NCBI GenBank assembly: GCA_040384325.1
Contig: JAZKJL010000001.1
Location: 434,001 to 498,000, forward strand
Length of the DNA: 64,000 bases
Reading direction: 5' to 3'
Source of the DNA: JACMLX01 sp040384325
GTDB lineage: Bacteria > Gemmatimonadota > Gemmatimonadetes > Gemmatimonadales > Gemmatimonadaceae
The notes beneath the pieces are model-generated. The model worked only from the letters and a program-made list of their open reading frames with translations, made no database searches and was not told where the DNA came from. Shown in pieces: positions 1 through 10,010 of this stretch. Both the position numbers and the translations under genes were made by a program. Position 1 is the first letter of the stretch, and every line of letters starts with the position of its first letter.

Positions 1-225
1 GTGCTGCAGGTCATGGAAGGCGGCAAGTTCAAGATCAACTCGGAGGAGCAGCCGAAGGCCAACCTCGGCAAGCGCCTCAAGGAGATCTACGAGCCGCGGC
101 CGGACAAGCTGATCTTCGTGAAGGGTGACTCGCTGGCGACGTACCAGGACGTGATCTACGCCATGGACGTGGCACGCGGCGCAGGGGTGAAGGTCATCGG
201 CCACATGCCGGCGACCGCGCCGTAA
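1..225 (+). CDS. exbD: ExbD/TolR family biopolymer transport protein, C-terminal part (5' truncated)
   Basis: The reading frame is open at base 1, so the N-terminus and its membrane anchor lie outside the window; the GTG at base 1 need not be a start. The 74 visible residues are the periplasmic domain of an ExbD/TolR protein, ending in the family-typical YQDVIYAMDVARGAGVKVIG segment. ExbD works with ExbB in the inner membrane to pass proton-motive energy to TonB. A tonB-family gene follows 138 bp downstream on the same strand, which supports the call. TolR cannot be fully excluded from a fragment. Confidence 0.88.
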   Translation: MLQVMEGGKFKINSEEQPKANLGKRLKEIYEPRPDKLIFVKGDSLATYQDVIYAMDVARGAGVKVIGHMPATAP

Positions 226-363
226 CTCGGTCACGACACGATGGCAGGGCAGTGGGCGACCGGGCGCAAGCCTTGTCGCCCACTGTCGCGTTCCATCCGT
301 ACGAACCTTTCGTGCCCCGCCGGACGTAGAATGTGAGCGCACGACTCCCCCTCGATCCCGCCG

Positions 364-1236
364 ATGCACGATAGCAGCCTCCCACAATCCGCCGACGTCA
401 CGCCCCGCCTGCCGCTCGAGCGGCCGAAGCTGCGGCCGCTCATCGGCGTGCCGGAAGGGGCCACGAAGGAAAACCGGAAGCGCGGCGCGGTGGTCGCCAT
501 CCTCGCGCACCTGTTCGTCGTGTTCCTGCTGGTCTTCCGTTTCCGTACCGAGATCACCGCGGCGCTGACCGATGGCGCCGGTGGACCGGGCGCCGCTGGC
601 GGTGGCGGTGGCGGGCGCGGCGGGAGCCCCGTCATTCCGGAGCGCATTCAGCAGTACCAGCTGTCCGCCCCACCGCCGCCCGCCGCCAGCCCGCCGAGCG
701 TGCTGCCGCCGATCGTGCCGGTGCCGGAAGTGAAGAAGCCGGTCGTCACGCCGCCTCCCGAGGTCAAGCCGACCCCGGTCACGTCGCCGACGGCCACCGA
801 AGCACCGGTCACCCCAGGGCCTGTGTCGCCGCCGGCGCCCGGCGCTGGCGCAGGGGCCGGTGCAGGCACCGATGCGGGGCCTGGGACGGGTCCTGGCACC
901 GGCGGCGGCACCGGGTCTGGCATCGGCACCGGGACGGGCTCCGCCATCGGCCCGGGGACCGGTGGTGGCAACGCGACCATCTTCCCGCCCACACCACGCG
1001 CGCTGTTCGTGCCGCCCAACGGCACGCCGCGTCGACTGCGTGGCAAGACGATCGTGATCGAACTCGAGGTGGATGAGACGGGCAAGGTGCTGACCGCCGA
1101 ATTCACGCCGCGATCGGGTGACGGTGGCTACGACGACCAACTGCTCGCCAGCCTGCGGGAACAGCGATTTCGACCTGCGGTGCGGGCCAACGGCACACCG
1201 GTGAAGTTCACCTACCGGTACGAGATTCTCCTCTAG
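364..1236 (+). CDS. tonB: TonB family energy transducer
   Basis: A 290-residue protein with TonB architecture. It has a cytoplasmic N-terminus, one membrane helix at about residues 41-58 containing a His (H49, a position where TonB helices characteristically carry His), then a Pro-rich stretch (about 95-160). A Gly/Thr/Ala-rich low-complexity linker (about 160-205) follows, and then a C-terminal TonB domain (about 215-290). It would span the periplasm and energise outer-membrane TonB-dependent receptors. The ATG at 364 is the first in-frame Met and puts the helix at a sensible distance. It lies downstream of exbD and ends inside a hairpin terminator. The glycine-dominated second half of the linker is unusual beside the classic Pro-Lys/Pro-Glu linker. 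Confidence 0.85.
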   Translation: MHDSSLPQSADVTPRLPLERPKLRPLIGVPEGATKENRKRGAVVAILAHLFVVFLLVFRFRTEITAALTDGAGGPGAAGGGGGGRGGSPVIPERIQQYQLSAPPPPAASPPSVLPPIVPVPEVKKPVVTPPPEVKPTPVTSPTATEAPVTPGPVSPPAPGAGAGAGAGTDAGPGTGPGTGGGTGSGIGTGTGSAIGPGTGGGNATIFPPTPRALFVPPNGTPRRLRGKTIVIELEVDETGKVLTAEFTPRSGDGGYDDQLLASLREQRFRPAVRANGTPVKFTYRYEILL

Positions 1237-1258
1237 GGCGGACCACTGCGGTCCGCCC
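1236..1258 (+). terminator. Hairpin terminator after tonB
   Basis: A perfect 9-bp stem (1236-1244 with 1250-1258, loop ACTGC) begins on the last base of the tonB stop codon. Only two T residues follow, so it is a weak intrinsic terminator or an mRNA 3'-end stabiliser. Confidence 0.6.
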
Positions 1259-1419
1259 TTCGAGTATCCGGCAGCGTACCCGACGACAACGTGTGGCAGA
1301 GCACGTAACCGGCGCTGGCTGCATGGCTGGTTCCGAGCCGATCCCGTGCATAGCTTGCCGCATTCTTTCGCCCGTACGAACGCGGGCGACCGTGCACCGT
1401 TACCACCTGCCCATCCTGC

Positions 1420-2961
1420 ATGCCGGAGCTCCGCGAGGACCCTGCAGTCGATTCAAGTACGCGTGGTGCAGCGGGTGGTTCAGCCGCGCCGACAGGGTTC
1501 GTTGCCGCACTGACGCTCACGGATGCGGCGATGCTGGTGGCCGGATCGATGATCGGCTCCGGCATCTTCATCGTCTCGGCCGACATCGCGCGTTCGGTCT
1601 CGTCGCCCTTCTGGCTGCTGATGGCCTGGGTGCTCACCGGCATCATCACGCTCGCCGGCGCCCTCTCGCTCGCCGAACTGGCCGCCATGTTCCCGCGCGC
1701 CGGCGGACAGTACGTCTTCCTTCGCGAAGCGATGGGCCCAGTGATGGGCTTTCTTTTTGGCTGGACGCTGTTCGTCGTCATCCAGACCGGCACCATCGCC
1801 GCCGTCGCCGTGGCCTTCGGCCGATTCCTCGGCGTGCTCTGGCCGTCGATCACGCCGGACCGATTCGGCTGGTTCCCGCAGGCCGATCTGTGTCTCTCCT
1901 GGCTGGGCTGCAAGGCCCCCGGGAACGCGATCCAGCTCGGGCTCTCACCACAGCGATTGATCGCGCTGGTGAGCGTGTGGCTGCTGACCTGGATCAACCT
2001 GCGCGGCGTCGAAGGTGGCAAGACGCTGCAGACGCTGCTCACTGCAGCCAAGCTGCTCGGCCTGGCGATGATCGTGGTGCTCGGCATCCTGATCGGTCGC
2101 AACAGCCAGGCGATCATGGCCAACTTCTCGGGCGGCAATTTCTTCGGCAACGTGCCGATGAACTCCACCTTCGTGCTCGCCTTCGGCACCGCGCTGGTCG
2201 GCTCGCTGTTCTCGAGCACCGCGTGGCTCGGCGTGACCTCGGCGGCCAGCGAAGTGAAGGACCCGAAGCGCAACCTGCCGCGCGCGCTGCTGATGGGCAC
2301 CGGTGTGGTGACGCTGCTGTACGTCACCGCCAACCTCGCCTACCTGCTGGTGCTGCCGATGAACGGCATTGCGGACGGTGCGACGGTGCTGGAGCGCGGC
2401 ATTGCCCACGCCACGCAGGATCGCGTGGGTGTGGCGGCGGCCGAGATGATCTTCGGCGCCAGCGCCGGCACCGTGATGGCGTGCCTGATCCTGGTCTCCA
2501 CGTTCGGCTGCAACAACGGCCTGATTCTCGCCGGTTCGCGGGTGTTCTACGCGATGGCGAAGGACGGCACGTTCTTCCGCAGTGCAGGCACGCTGAACAT
2601 GAAGGGTGTGCCGGCGCGCGCGATGCTGATGCAGGGTGCGTGGACGTCGGTGCTCTGCCTCAGCGGCACCTACGGCCAGCTGCTGGACTACGTGGTGTTC
2701 GCCGAGCTCGGGTTCTACGCGCTGACGACCGTCGGATTGTTCATGCTGCGGCGTTCGCGACCCGACGCAGAGCGGCCGTACAAGGCGCTGGCCTATCCGC
2801 TGCTGCCAGCGTTCTACATCCTGGCTTGCAGCAGCGTGGCCGTGATCCTGCTGGTGGCCGACAAGACGCGCGCGCAAGCGGTGTCCGGCCTGGTGCTGGT
2901 CCTGATCGGCTTGCCCGTCTACTTCCTGACACGTCGCGGTACGGCCACCGCGTCGGCCTGA
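1420..2961 (+). CDS. APC superfamily amino acid permease
   Basis: A 513-residue polytopic membrane protein with about 12 predicted helices. The first helix carries the APC substrate-site glycine motif (GSMIGSGIF, residues 42-50), followed by LAELAAMFPRAGGQYVF. Further on is SAASEVKDPKRNLPRALL, typical of the LAT/SteT-like branch. It probably imports or exchanges amino acids at the inner membrane; the substrate cannot be read from sequence. The ATG at 1420 leaves a cytoplasmic tail of about 30 residues rich in small residues, and a later start is possible. hppA starts 25 bp after its stop, so the two may share a transcript. Bases 1259-1419 hold no gene or clear control element. Confidence 0.85.
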   Translation: MPELREDPAVDSSTRGAAGGSAAPTGFVAALTLTDAAMLVAGSMIGSGIFIVSADIARSVSSPFWLLMAWVLTGIITLAGALSLAELAAMFPRAGGQYVFLREAMGPVMGFLFGWTLFVVIQTGTIAAVAVAFGRFLGVLWPSITPDRFGWFPQADLCLSWLGCKAPGNAIQLGLSPQRLIALVSVWLLTWINLRGVEGGKTLQTLLTAAKLLGLAMIVVLGILIGRNSQAIMANFSGGNFFGNVPMNSTFVLAFGTALVGSLFSSTAWLGVTSAASEVKDPKRNLPRALLMGTGVVTLLYVTANLAYLLVLPMNGIADGATVLERGIAHATQDRVGVAAAEMIFGASAGTVMACLILVSTFGCNNGLILAGSRVFYAMAKDGTFFRSAGTLNMKGVPARAMLMQGAWTSVLCLSGTYGQLLDYVVFAELGFYALTTVGLFMLRRSRPDAERPYKALAYPLLPAFYILACSSVAVILLVADKTRAQAVSGLVLVLIGLPVYFLTRRGTATASA

Positions 2962-2986
2962 TCCTTCCTCAAACTCAGAATCTGTC

Positions 2987-5170
<2,184 letters not shown>

Positions 5171-5181
5171 CCGTGCAGGTC

Positions 5182-5217
5182 GCCGGTGCACCCGTGTGGT
5201 GCACCGGCACTTTTTTT
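5182..5217 (+). terminator. Rho-independent terminator after hppA
   Basis: A perfect 10-bp stem (5182-5191 with 5199-5208, 7-nt loop) is followed two bases later by seven T residues (5211-5217). It ends the hppA transcript. It also shows that the in-frame GTG at 5196 is not the start of the next permease, because that codon lies within the hairpin. Confidence 0.92.
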
Positions 5218-5234
5218 CTGTCTCCCAGGTGCCC

Positions 5235-6746
5235 ATGTCTCTGATGCAGCGCAAGCCCATCGCCAGCTCCGGAGAGAGCTCGGGGATGAAGCGCACCCTC
5301 GGTGTCAGTGACCTCGTGCTGCTCTCGATCGGCGCGGTGATCGGGGCCGGCATCTTCGCCTCGCTCGGCACCGCGGCCGCCGGTGAGACGCTGAAGGACG
5401 GCACCATCGTGCGCTACGGCGCGGGACCGGCGCTGGTCATCAGCTTCGTGCTGCTCGGCATCGTGTGCGGGCTGGCTGCGCTGTGCTACGCCGAGCTGGC
5501 CTCGATGATTCCGGCCGCCGGCAGCGCCTACGCCTATTCGTACGCGACGCTGGGTGAGCTGGTGGCGTGGATCATCGGCTGGGACCTGATCCTCGAGTAT
5601 GCGGTGGGCAACGTCGCGGTGGCGATCGCGTGGAGCGGCTACTTCGACTCGTTGTTGAGCGGGTTCGGGATCAACCTCCCTCCCTGGCTCACGCACGGAT
5701 ACTTCCAGGCCATGAAGAGCACCGTGCCCGCGGTGCAGCAGGCGATCATCGATGCGCCGCGCATCGCCGGCATCCCGGTGCTGATCAACCTGCCGGCGTT
5801 CCTGATCGTGGCGGCGATCACCTGGCTGCTCTGCCGCGGCGTGAAGGAAAGCGCACGGGCGAACGCGATCATGGTGGGCATCAAGCTGCTGGTGCTGACG
5901 CTGTTCGTGGTGGTCGGCTCGATGCACATCGATACGGCGAACTACCACCCGTTCGCCCCGAACGGCTGGCGCGGCATCCATCAGGGCGCAGCGATCGTGT
6001 TCTTCGCCTACATCGGCTTCGATGCGATCAGCACCGCCGGCGAGGAAACGATCAATCCGCAGCGCAACCTGCCGCGTGGGATCCTGATCGGGCTCGGCAT
6101 CTGCACGCTTATCTACGTGATCGTGGGTGCGGTGGCCACCGGCATGGTGCCGTACACGCAGCTGCTGGGTGCCGACCCGCTGGCCAAGGCGCTGACGTTG
6201 GCCGGGCTGAGCACCGCGAGCTGGATCGTGTCGGCCGGTGCAGTGGTGTCGATGGCAGCGGTGCTGCTGGTCTTCCAGTACGGCCAGCCGCGCATCTTCT
6301 ACGCGATGGCGCGCGACGGCTTGCTGCCGCCATTCGCGGCCAAGCTGCATCCCAAGTACCGTACGCCGCACATCACCACCATCATCACCGGTGTCTGCGT
6401 GGCGCTGGGTGGCTTGCTGGCCGATGATGCGGCGACCTACGACCTGACCAACATCGGCACGCTGGCGGCGTTCATGCTGGTCTGCATCGGCGTGCTGGTG
6501 CTGCGCATCCGCGAGCCGGAGCGGCACCGCCCGTTCAAGGTGCCGTTCGTGTGGCCGGTGGCCGGCGGCGGCGCGCTGGCCTGCCTGTACGTCATGCGCG
6601 GCTTGCCGCCGAGTGCCTGGAAGGCGTTCGGCATCTGGCTGTTGATCGGCCTCGTGATCTATTTCCTGTATGGCTACCGCAATTCCGTGCTGCGCACCGG
6701 TCGGGAACTGCCGCCGGTGCCGGAACTCGAAGGCCCCACGCACTGA
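5235..6746 (+). CDS. APC superfamily amino acid permease (cationic amino acid transporter type)
   Basis: A 503-residue, roughly 12-helix transporter. Helix 1 has GAVIGAGIF (33-41); later come CYAELASMIPAAGSAYAYSY and the conserved FFAYIGFDAISTAGEETINPQRNLPRGI block typical of the bacterial YfnA/CAT-like group. It probably moves amino acids, perhaps cationic ones; the substrate is inferred from family only. The ATG at 5235 is preferred over an in-frame GTG at 5196 because the latter lies inside the hppA terminator and an AGGTG purine patch precedes 5235. The next transporter begins 19 bp downstream. Confidence 0.85.
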   Translation: MSLMQRKPIASSGESSGMKRTLGVSDLVLLSIGAVIGAGIFASLGTAAAGETLKDGTIVRYGAGPALVISFVLLGIVCGLAALCYAELASMIPAAGSAYAYSYATLGELVAWIIGWDLILEYAVGNVAVAIAWSGYFDSLLSGFGINLPPWLTHGYFQAMKSTVPAVQQAIIDAPRIAGIPVLINLPAFLIVAAITWLLCRGVKESARANAIMVGIKLLVLTLFVVVGSMHIDTANYHPFAPNGWRGIHQGAAIVFFAYIGFDAISTAGEETINPQRNLPRGILIGLGICTLIYVIVGAVATGMVPYTQLLGADPLAKALTLAGLSTASWIVSAGAVVSMAAVLLVFQYGQPRIFYAMARDGLLPPFAAKLHPKYRTPHITTIITGVCVALGGLLADDAATYDLTNIGTLAAFMLVCIGVLVLRIREPERHRPFKVPFVWPVAGGGALACLYVMRGLPPSAWKAFGIWLLIGLVIYFLYGYRNSVLRTGRELPPVPELEGPTH

Positions 6747-6765
6747 TTTCCCGGACTGAGACCGA

Positions 6766-8016
6766 ATGTCGTTCCTGAAGAAACTCTCGATCACGCAGTG
6801 GATCATCGTCTCGATGGTGGTCGGTACGCTGATCGGCTGGTTGTTCCCGGAGGTCGGCAAGAGCCTCAGCCTGCTCTCGACGATCTTCCTGCGGATGATC
6901 AAGTCCGTGATCGTCCCGCTGCTCTTCAGCACCCTCGTGATCGGCATCGCCGGCCACGGCGACGACATGAAGAAGGTGGGCCGGCTGGCACTGCGGTCGA
7001 TCATCTACTTCGAGGTGGTGACGACGCTGGCGCTGGCGGTGGGCCTGATCGCGGTCAACCTGGTGAAGCCCGGTGCCGGCGTCTCGCTGGCGGCGGCCAG
7101 TGCCGAAGATGCCACCCAGTTCACCACCTCCACGCCCACGCTGGCCGGTGTGCTGGAGCACACGGTGCCGCAGAGCTTCTTCGAGGCGGCGGCGAAGAAC
7201 GAGGTCCTGCAGATCGTGTTCTTCAGCGTGATCTTCGGCATCGCGCTGGCCCGCGTGCCGGGGCCCCCGCGGAAGGTGATGCTGGACTTCTGCGAGTCGC
7301 TGAGCGAGGTGATGTTCAAGTTCGTGGCGATCGTGATGAGCTTTGCGCCGATCGGCATCGCCGGTGCGATCGCGGCCACGGTGGGCAAATCCGGGCTCCC
7401 GGTGCTCCTCACGCTCCTCAAGCTCGTGCTGACGCTCTACGGGGCACTGGCCGTGTTCATCCTGCTGGTGCTGATCCCAGTCGCGTTCATGGCCAAGGTG
7501 CCGCTGAAGGCATTCATCAAGCAGGTGAAGTCCTCGGCGCTGCTCGCCTTCTCGACCGCCAGTTCGGAGGCGGCGCTGCCGGGCGCGATGCAGGCGATGG
7601 AGAAGCTGGGCGTGCCGAAGCGCATCGTGGCCTTCGTGATGCCCACCGGATACAGCTTCAACCTCGATGGCAGCACGCTCTACCTGGCGGTGGCGAGCAT
7701 CTTCGTGGCGCAGGCAGCGAACATCGACATGCCGCTCAGCACGCAGCTGCTGATGATGCTCACGCTGATGCTGACCTCGAAAGGCGTGGCAGCAGTGCCC
7801 CGCGCGTCGCTCGTGATCCTGTCCGGTGCGTTGTCGCAATTCAACTTGCCGCTGGAAGGCGTGGCATTGATCCTCGGCGTGGACGCGGTGATGGACATGG
7901 CGCGCACCAGCGTGAACCTGGTGGGCAACTGCCTGGCCACGGTGGTGATGGCGCGTTGGGAAGGGGAGTTCGACGACAGCGCCGCGGCCGCCGTGATGCA
8001 ACCGCAGGCGGCCTGA
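6766..8016 (+). CDS. Dicarboxylate/amino acid:cation symporter (DAACS, SLC1-like)
   Basis: A 416-residue member of the glutamate/dicarboxylate symporter family (GltP/DctA/GltPh fold). The serine-rich reentrant hairpin appears as STASSEAALP (263-272), and the NMDGT-type cation/substrate loop appears as NLDGS (299-303). A second reentrant region around SKGVAAVPRAS follows. It would couple Na+ or H+ entry to uptake of glutamate, aspartate or C4-dicarboxylates. The N299-L-D-G-S variant departs from the commonest NMDGT, as in several bacterial subgroups. It is the last gene of the transport block and ends before a long hairpin shared with the convergent metallopeptidase gene. Confidence 0.9.
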   Translation: MSFLKKLSITQWIIVSMVVGTLIGWLFPEVGKSLSLLSTIFLRMIKSVIVPLLFSTLVIGIAGHGDDMKKVGRLALRSIIYFEVVTTLALAVGLIAVNLVKPGAGVSLAAASAEDATQFTTSTPTLAGVLEHTVPQSFFEAAAKNEVLQIVFFSVIFGIALARVPGPPRKVMLDFCESLSEVMFKFVAIVMSFAPIGIAGAIAATVGKSGLPVLLTLLKLVLTLYGALAVFILLVLIPVAFMAKVPLKAFIKQVKSSALLAFSTASSEAALPGAMQAMEKLGVPKRIVAFVMPTGYSFNLDGSTLYLAVASIFVAQAANIDMPLSTQLLMMLTLMLTSKGVAAVPRASLVILSGALSQFNLPLEGVALILGVDAVMDMARTSVNLVGNCLATVVMARWEGEFDDSAAAAVMQPQAA

Positions 8017-8067
8017 CCTGCCGGCCACGCGCCGCCGGCGCTGACCGCCACGCGTGACGAACGCGGC

Positions 8068-8115
8068 GCGACGAACGAGGCCCGCCGGAGTGTTCCGGCG
8101 GGCCTCGTTCGTCGC
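8068..8115. terminator. Perfect 22-bp inverted repeat between convergent genes
   Basis: Arms 8068-8089 and 8094-8115 are perfectly complementary over 22 bp with a 4-nt GTGT loop. It lies between the stops of the symporter (+) and the metallopeptidase (-). No T tract follows on either side. It probably acts as a bidirectional terminator or 3'-end barrier. Confidence 0.75.
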
Positions 8116-8152
8116 AGCGATCATCCTCGCGCGCTCTGGTGTCGGCGCGCAA

Positions 8153-9019
8153 TCAGTTGCTGAAGGTGTCGCACGATTCCACACGGCCGGTGTCGAAGCC
8201 GCGCCGGAACCACTGCATGCGCTGCTCGGCGCTGCCGTGCGTGAACGACTCCGGTCGGATGGAGCCCCCCTGCATCTCCGAGATGCGATCGTCCCCGACC
8301 GCCGACGCCGCGCCGAGCGCCTCCTCGATGTCGCCCGACTCGAGGCGCCCCTGCTGTTGCGCGTGCCGTCCCCAGATGCCCGCATAGCAGTCGGCCTGCA
8401 GTTCGAGGCGCACACTGAGTTCGTTGCGCGCGCCGGGATTGCGGGACTGCAGCTGTCGCATCTTCCGTTCGGTGCCGAGCACGTTCTGCACGTGATGGCC
8501 GATCTCGTGGGCCAGCACGTAGGCCTGCGCGAAGTCGCCCGGCGCGCCGAAGCGGCGTCGCAGCTCGTCGTAGAAATTCAGGTCGATGTACACCTTCTGG
8601 TCGGCGGGACAGTAGAACGGTCCCGACGCCGACGTGGCGCCGCCACAGCCGGTGTTCACCTGATCGCGAAACAGCACCAGGCGCGCGCGCTGGTACTGCG
8701 CGCCGCCCTCGGCAAAGACCTTGGTCCAGTTGTTCTGCGCGTCATCGAGCACGAAGGACATGAACTTGACTAGTTCCTCCTCCGCGGCCGTCGTCTGCGC
8801 AGGCGGTGCCGATGGTCCCGCCGCCGGCAGGCTTTCCGCGGGCGAGCCGCCACCGAGCGCGCCGGTCAGGTCGGTCTTGAACACGACACTCAGCACCAGC
8901 AGCACGATGAAGCCGCCGATGCCCATGCGACCGCCGCCCAGCCGGAAGCCGCCACCACCGCCGGATTGCCCCCGGCGATCCTCGAGGTCCCGACTCGGAC
9001 CGTTGTCGTCCCACTTCAT
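8153..9019 (-). CDS. ypfJ: Neutral zinc metallopeptidase, YpfJ family
   Basis: A 288-residue membrane-anchored protein of the putative neutral zinc metallopeptidase family. The N-terminus is charged and glycine-rich, followed by one helix at about 33-49. The extracytoplasmic part holds HEIGHHVQ (171-178), a zincin HExxH-like motif with E172 as likely catalytic base, and the FYCPADQKVYIDLNFY block before it. Two Cys (C125, C137) could form a disulfide. The family's substrate is not established. It stands alone, convergent with the symporter gene and transcribed away from the hut regulator. Confidence 0.88.
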   Translation of the reverse strand: MKWDDNGPSRDLEDRRGQSGGGGGFRLGGGRMGIGGFIVLLVLSVVFKTDLTGALGGGSPAESLPAAGPSAPPAQTTAAEEELVKFMSFVLDDAQNNWTKVFAEGGAQYQRARLVLFRDQVNTGCGGATSASGPFYCPADQKVYIDLNFYDELRRRFGAPGDFAQAYVLAHEIGHHVQNVLGTERKMRQLQSRNPGARNELSVRLELQADCYAGIWGRHAQQQGRLESGDIEEALGAASAVGDDRISEMQGGSIRPESFTHGSAEQRMQWFRRGFDTGRVESCDTFSN

Positions 9020-9145
9020 GCGCGCTCGCTGCAGGAGTGAATGCCGGAAACATCGCCAGCCTCACGGTGGCGTCACGACATGCGTAATGCAAACCCACGG
9101 CCACGGCAAAACGAAACCGGCGCCACGGGCTGCCACGCGTTCACG

Positions 9146-9796
9146 TCATGCGGTCGCCTGGCTCGACACACCCATGCTCTCCTGCACCAGCGTCCAGCTG
9201 TCGGTCACGTGGGCGCGCACCGCGTCAGCCACCGCGTCGCGGTCGCCGGAGCGGAGCGCATCCACGATCGCCTTGTGCTGCGCGACCACTTCCTTGCCGT
9301 GATCGCCGGTCAGGTTGGCCACCTGCACGAAGCGCCGGCTCTCGGTCATCAGCCGCGTGCCGAGATCCGCCAGCCGGCGGTTGCCGCTGAGTCCGCCGAT
9401 GATGTCGTGAAATTCGGCGTTCACGCGCATGTACTCGTCCAGTGAGCCGGGTTCCTGCGGGTCGTAGCCGACGGTCCCGAGCGCAGCGAGCCTATCGAGG
9501 ATCTCGTCGGTGACGTGCTCCAGGGCGAGCTGTGCGGCGGCGACCTCCGTGATCACGCGCAGCTGGAACAGGTCGTCCACGTCCTGCTGCGAGATGCCGA
9601 CCACCGTATAGCCGAGGCGCGGCGTGACGTCGAGCAGGCCTTCGAGCACCAGCCGGCGCATCGCTTCGCGCACCGGCGTCTTGCCGATGGCGAGGCGCTC
9701 GACGATCGAGTTTTCGGTGATCGCGCTTTCCGGTGCCAGCTCACCGGTGAGGATCATCTGTCGAAGCTGGGTATATGCGGATTCTGCGAGAGGCAT
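9146..9796 (-). CDS. GntR family regulator, FadR/FCD subfamily (probable hut regulator)
   Basis: A 216-residue regulator with an N-terminal winged HTH (about 1-70, with TENSIVERLAIGKTPVREAMRRL as the recognition region). An all-helical FCD ligand domain (about 85-205) has the spaced His/Asp residues that bind metal in this fold (NAEFHDIIGG, QHKAIVDAL, VRAHV). The ATG at 9796 is chosen because the HTH starts there and an AAGG patch lies just upstream; the frame extends further upstream without domain content. It is divergent from hutU across 214 bp, so control of the hut operon is likely. Classic HutC proteins carry a UTRA domain instead, so this is a non-orthologous arrangement. Confidence 0.88.
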   Translation of the reverse strand: MPLAESAYTQLRQMILTGELAPESAITENSIVERLAIGKTPVREAMRRLVLEGLLDVTPRLGYTVVGISQQDVDDLFQLRVITEVAAAQLALEHVTDEILDRLAALGTVGYDPQEPGSLDEYMRVNAEFHDIIGGLSGNRRLADLGTRLMTESRRFVQVANLTGDHGKEVVAQHKAIVDALRSGDRDAVADAVRAHVTDSWTLVQESMGVSSQATA

Positions 9797-10010
9797 CGGT
9801 ACCTTGCGGAACAATGAAAGCGAAGGGCGACGCCTGACGAACGACGCGCGCCACTGATGACGGATCGAACCCGGTGTGTACGCGCTCGCGGTGGAGGAAC
9901 GCTGCACACTCACGTACAATTTCACACCGGGAAGCGCTGGCGACGAACGCGACCAGATGATATATCAATCCGCTGTCGCGATGTTCCGACGCCACACTCC
10001 ATTTCTCCAC
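9797..10010. promoter_or_regulatory. Divergent hut control region with palindrome TGATATATCA
   Basis: This spacer separates the GntR gene from hutU. It holds a perfect 10-bp palindrome, TGATATATCA (9958-9967), conspicuously AT-rich for this genome and of the size and symmetry expected for a GntR/FadR-type operator. A TACAAT hexamer (9915-9920) could be the hutU -10 box, which would put the palindrome in the transcribed leader; no good -35 is seen. The role is inferred from position. Confidence 0.45.

Noticed and set aside
854..965. GGC/GGT/ACC repeat-like DNA in tonB as a possible tandem repeat locus
   Set aside because: The units are imperfect and encode the low-complexity Gly/Thr linker of the TonB protein; no separate repeat element is needed.
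1233..2333. Long open frame on the minus strand opposite the first permease (and similar frames opposite hut, carB and secA)
   Set aside because: These are antisense shadows of high-GC genes: Arg/His/Asp/Ala-rich low-complexity translations with no domains, fully covering clear genes.
5196..5234. Upstream GTG start for the second permease
   Set aside because: It lies inside the hppA terminator hairpin, adds unconserved residues and lacks a ribosome-binding site.
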